Source of the DNA: Glandiceps talaboti
Lineage: Eukaryota; Hemichordata; Enteropneusta; Spengelidae
Direction: 5' to 3'
DNA: 64,000 nucleotides
Assembly (NCBI RefSeq): GCF_964340395.1
Contig: NC_135563.1
Span: forward strand, 21,288,151-21,352,150
The notes under the pieces: generated by a model
The model's input: the letters and a program-made list of their open reading frames with translations, nothing else
Told to the model about the DNA's origin: nothing
The model's database searches: none
Shown: positions 62,131 to 64,000 of the stretch, piece after piece
Numbering within the stretch: the first letter of the stretch is position 1
Layout of the letters: the number at the start of each line of letters is the position of its first letter
Made by a program: the position numbers and the translations under genes

Positions 62131-63524
62131 AGGGCATAAAGTACATGAATGGCAGACACAAGATTACTGACAAACAGCAGGATACAAATTACACTGAGAA
62201 AAGGTGCAATTCAAACTGTTCACTGAAATTAGGAATAGTCGCCAGTTCTTCAATTAGTTCTCACTTTAATATCACCATTGCAATTTCATGTTGGTCATTC
62301 TTCCTGTCAACGGTAAATTCATTGTACATGCGTAACTCTTCGGATCGAAATAATTCACCAAGGAGACTCACTTCATATAAAACTTTTGACAGTTGAATGC
62401 AGTTCCTCAAAATCAAGAAAACTATGATTTATGCTCTTTTCCTATTCTCTTTCTATCATTACAGTTGAAAATTCATTTTGTACATCCTTTTCTCCCTTCC
62501 GTTTCTTATTCAAACCATCCTAAAAAGATATACCAATGAATAGGGAATTGACGTTTTTTTGTTTGTGCCTATGATCAAACCAATTGGTAAGCATTAGGAA
62601 TCAATATCCGACTGTCTCTCGTGTGCCAATGGTACATGTAGTTAATTGACATATATTGCATTGTTTCATTTCAAGCAGATGGTATGGTCAGGTACACGAG
62701 TTGTGTGGTTTTAGCGTTAGAAACCTGGGATGACTAATACATTCAACGTAATACCCTCAATATTCTAGTGCTGGATTTAATAGTGATGCCCATGTCACAA
62801 CACCTGTCACAGCCATGACTACTTGTGGACTGAAAACGGAAAAAGTATCAACCGTGTATTAATTGTATGTGGCATAAGCGAGGCATAAAACTCACTGATT
62901 ACGAAAATCGCTCTATTTTTTTCTACTAGCATGATAGCCCTATTATATTATTTGATATGATACATGAATCTACGTTTATCACTTGACTACATTTCTCCCC
63001 AGACGGTGTTAAATACAGCATGAGTAAAAGATAGCGAAGGGACTCTATGGGTCTTGATTAAAATATCCCAGCGTTAATAATATGATGTAATATGTATGGG
63101 GAAGAGCTTGGAATCTCGATACACATTCTAATAAATCTACCAAAGAGGATGATATCCTGTCACTGATATATGATAAAGGAAACATTTTGTTCTAAACACA
63201 TCAGATAAACTAATACATTAGTGAATGGCCACTCCGGGGACTTTAAATAATGCACAGTGCTATATGTGTTGACAGCATGCAATGTACTCCTAGTAAGGAA
63301 CTGATGAAAAAAAGAAGAAACTTATAGTAGATAGTTCCGATACTGATGCTTTCCCGCGATGCGCTATATTTAGTTAACGATCTGGCAGTTTTTATTTCGA
63401 TGTTTTGACTAATTGTTGTACATGCACGTATTGATTGAAGAATAAATGATCACTTGGTATAAGTTATTAGACCAAGGAATATACTCCTCTAAAAGTGGGC
63501 GGTTGTAAATTCGAAATGTACACC
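62131..63524. other. AT-rich DNA, no feature seen
   Basis: Only an unsupported 83-codon plus frame (62145-62396) is present. Confidence 0.45.
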
Positions 63525-63566
63525 GTTGCTGCATAGACCCTACATGTGAAGGGTCCACGGTTGCTG
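63525..63566. mobile_element. Second TAGACCCT palindrome with 7-bp direct flanks
   Basis: CATAGACCCT (63532-63541) and AGGGTCCACG (63550-63559) form an imperfect palindrome around ACATGTGA. GTTGCTG occurs immediately before (63525-63531) and immediately after (63560-63566). The outer words and flanks match those at 51854-51903. Confidence 0.65.
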
Positions 63567-63762
63567 TGAGTTTATCGTCGTGAGGTTTGAAATTTGGGCT
63601 TTTTAAAAGTACCCTTACTAAGGCCATGAAAAAAATACAATACAATAAAATAAAAAATCTACCTACCCGACCTATCTTAACATTGAATGTAATCGGAACC
63701 ACATAATTTTTTACGCCTAAGAATATTTGGTTGCTTGTGCTGTCATGGCAGTGTGTAACCAT
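63567..63762 (-). other. ORF adjoining the palindrome, probably repeat-borne
   Basis: A 117-codon minus frame (63409-63762) runs through the palindrome and includes IGRVGRFFILLYCIFF and VLLKSPNFKPHDDK. Because the frame crosses the dispersed palindrome in the same reading frame as at 51.86 kb (Val/Ile-Asp-Pro at both), it more likely belongs to a dispersed repeat than to a host gene. Confidence 0.35.
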
Positions 63763-64000
63763 TGTCCTCGATTTAGTTCACTTATTTTCAATTTAGATCG
63801 TAATTTGGGGCATCGTTGTCCATTCATATTTTAATAGACAAGTAGATGGATAGTCATGCAGGGACGACTTTCGTTATTTTGCTGTCAGACCTCTCCCAAA
63901 CAATATTCTTTATAATTATATATAATGCATTAAACTTATGATCCAAAATTGAAAAGTTAACATATTTCCGGAAGCAAGTTTGCAATGGCACAGACATCCA
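63763..64000. other. AT-rich end of window
   Basis: Nothing recognisable is present. Confidence 0.5.

Noticed and set aside
63409-63762. 117-codon minus frame as a host gene
   Set aside because: It passes through the dispersed TAGACCCT palindrome, so it is more likely repeat-borne.

Overview
This is eukaryotic nuclear DNA, most likely from a marine invertebrate. Base composition is AT-rich and CpG-poor. There are no operons and no dense ORFs. The window carries more than twenty simple-sequence arrays, a tRNA-derived SINE, two decayed non-LTR retrotransposon fragments and several inverted-repeat elements. I cannot assign the species from sequence alone. Nothing supports a bacterial, viral or organellar origin, and no complete multi-exon gene can be read from start to stop.

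Layout. 0-9 kb: mostly featureless AT-rich DNA with a duplicated ~120-bp segment at 3.7 and 4.3 kb. 9-31 kb: the best candidate exons. These are an internal exon on the minus strand at 8979-9127, terminal-exon candidates on plus at 20403 and 25716, and a terminal-exon candidate on minus at 30560-30700, the last three each followed by AATAAA. Large CA/CACT, AT/GTAT/GT, CTGT and ATGT arrays lie among them. A reverse-transcriptase fragment lies at 20.8-21.0 kb (minus). 31-34 kb: AGAC, AT and GA arrays and a small cysteine-containing ORF with a leader-like N-terminus (33532-33723). 37.5-39.3 kb: a 1.79-kb TA-flanked element with ~170-bp terminal inverted repeats and a nested copy of the same palindrome inside it. 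39.5-42 kb: a cysteine-rich ORF, the SINE, a diverged dispersed repeat and a MITE-like element. 45.6-46 kb: a GA/GT array abutting the C-terminal end of a LINE reverse transcriptase. 50-57 kb: weak minus-strand exon candidates, a perfect 36-bp palindrome flanked by 7-bp direct repeats, a GCTACC minisatellite and a GC-elevated ORF cluster. 57.8-59.2 kb: a four-part tetranucleotide ladder and four 148-151-bp tandem units. 59.9-64 kb: a 96-bp palindromic element, weak ORFs and a second copy of the palindrome with 7-bp flanking repeats.

How to read the calls. At this composition, stop-free frames of 60-120 codons arise by chance several times in 64 kb on two strands. ORF length was therefore not used alone. 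Candidate exons are listed only where splice-site-like sequence, a nearby AATAAA, locally raised GC/CpG or a protein pattern agrees, and confidences stay low to moderate. The repeat and transposon calls are the firm part of the annotation. The gene-like calls are hypotheses for transcript or homology testing. The most unusual structure is the pair of short TAGACCCT/AGGGTCTA palindromes with matching 7-bp flanks (51.86 and 63.53 kb), followed by the nested inverted-repeat element at 37.5-39.3 kb.
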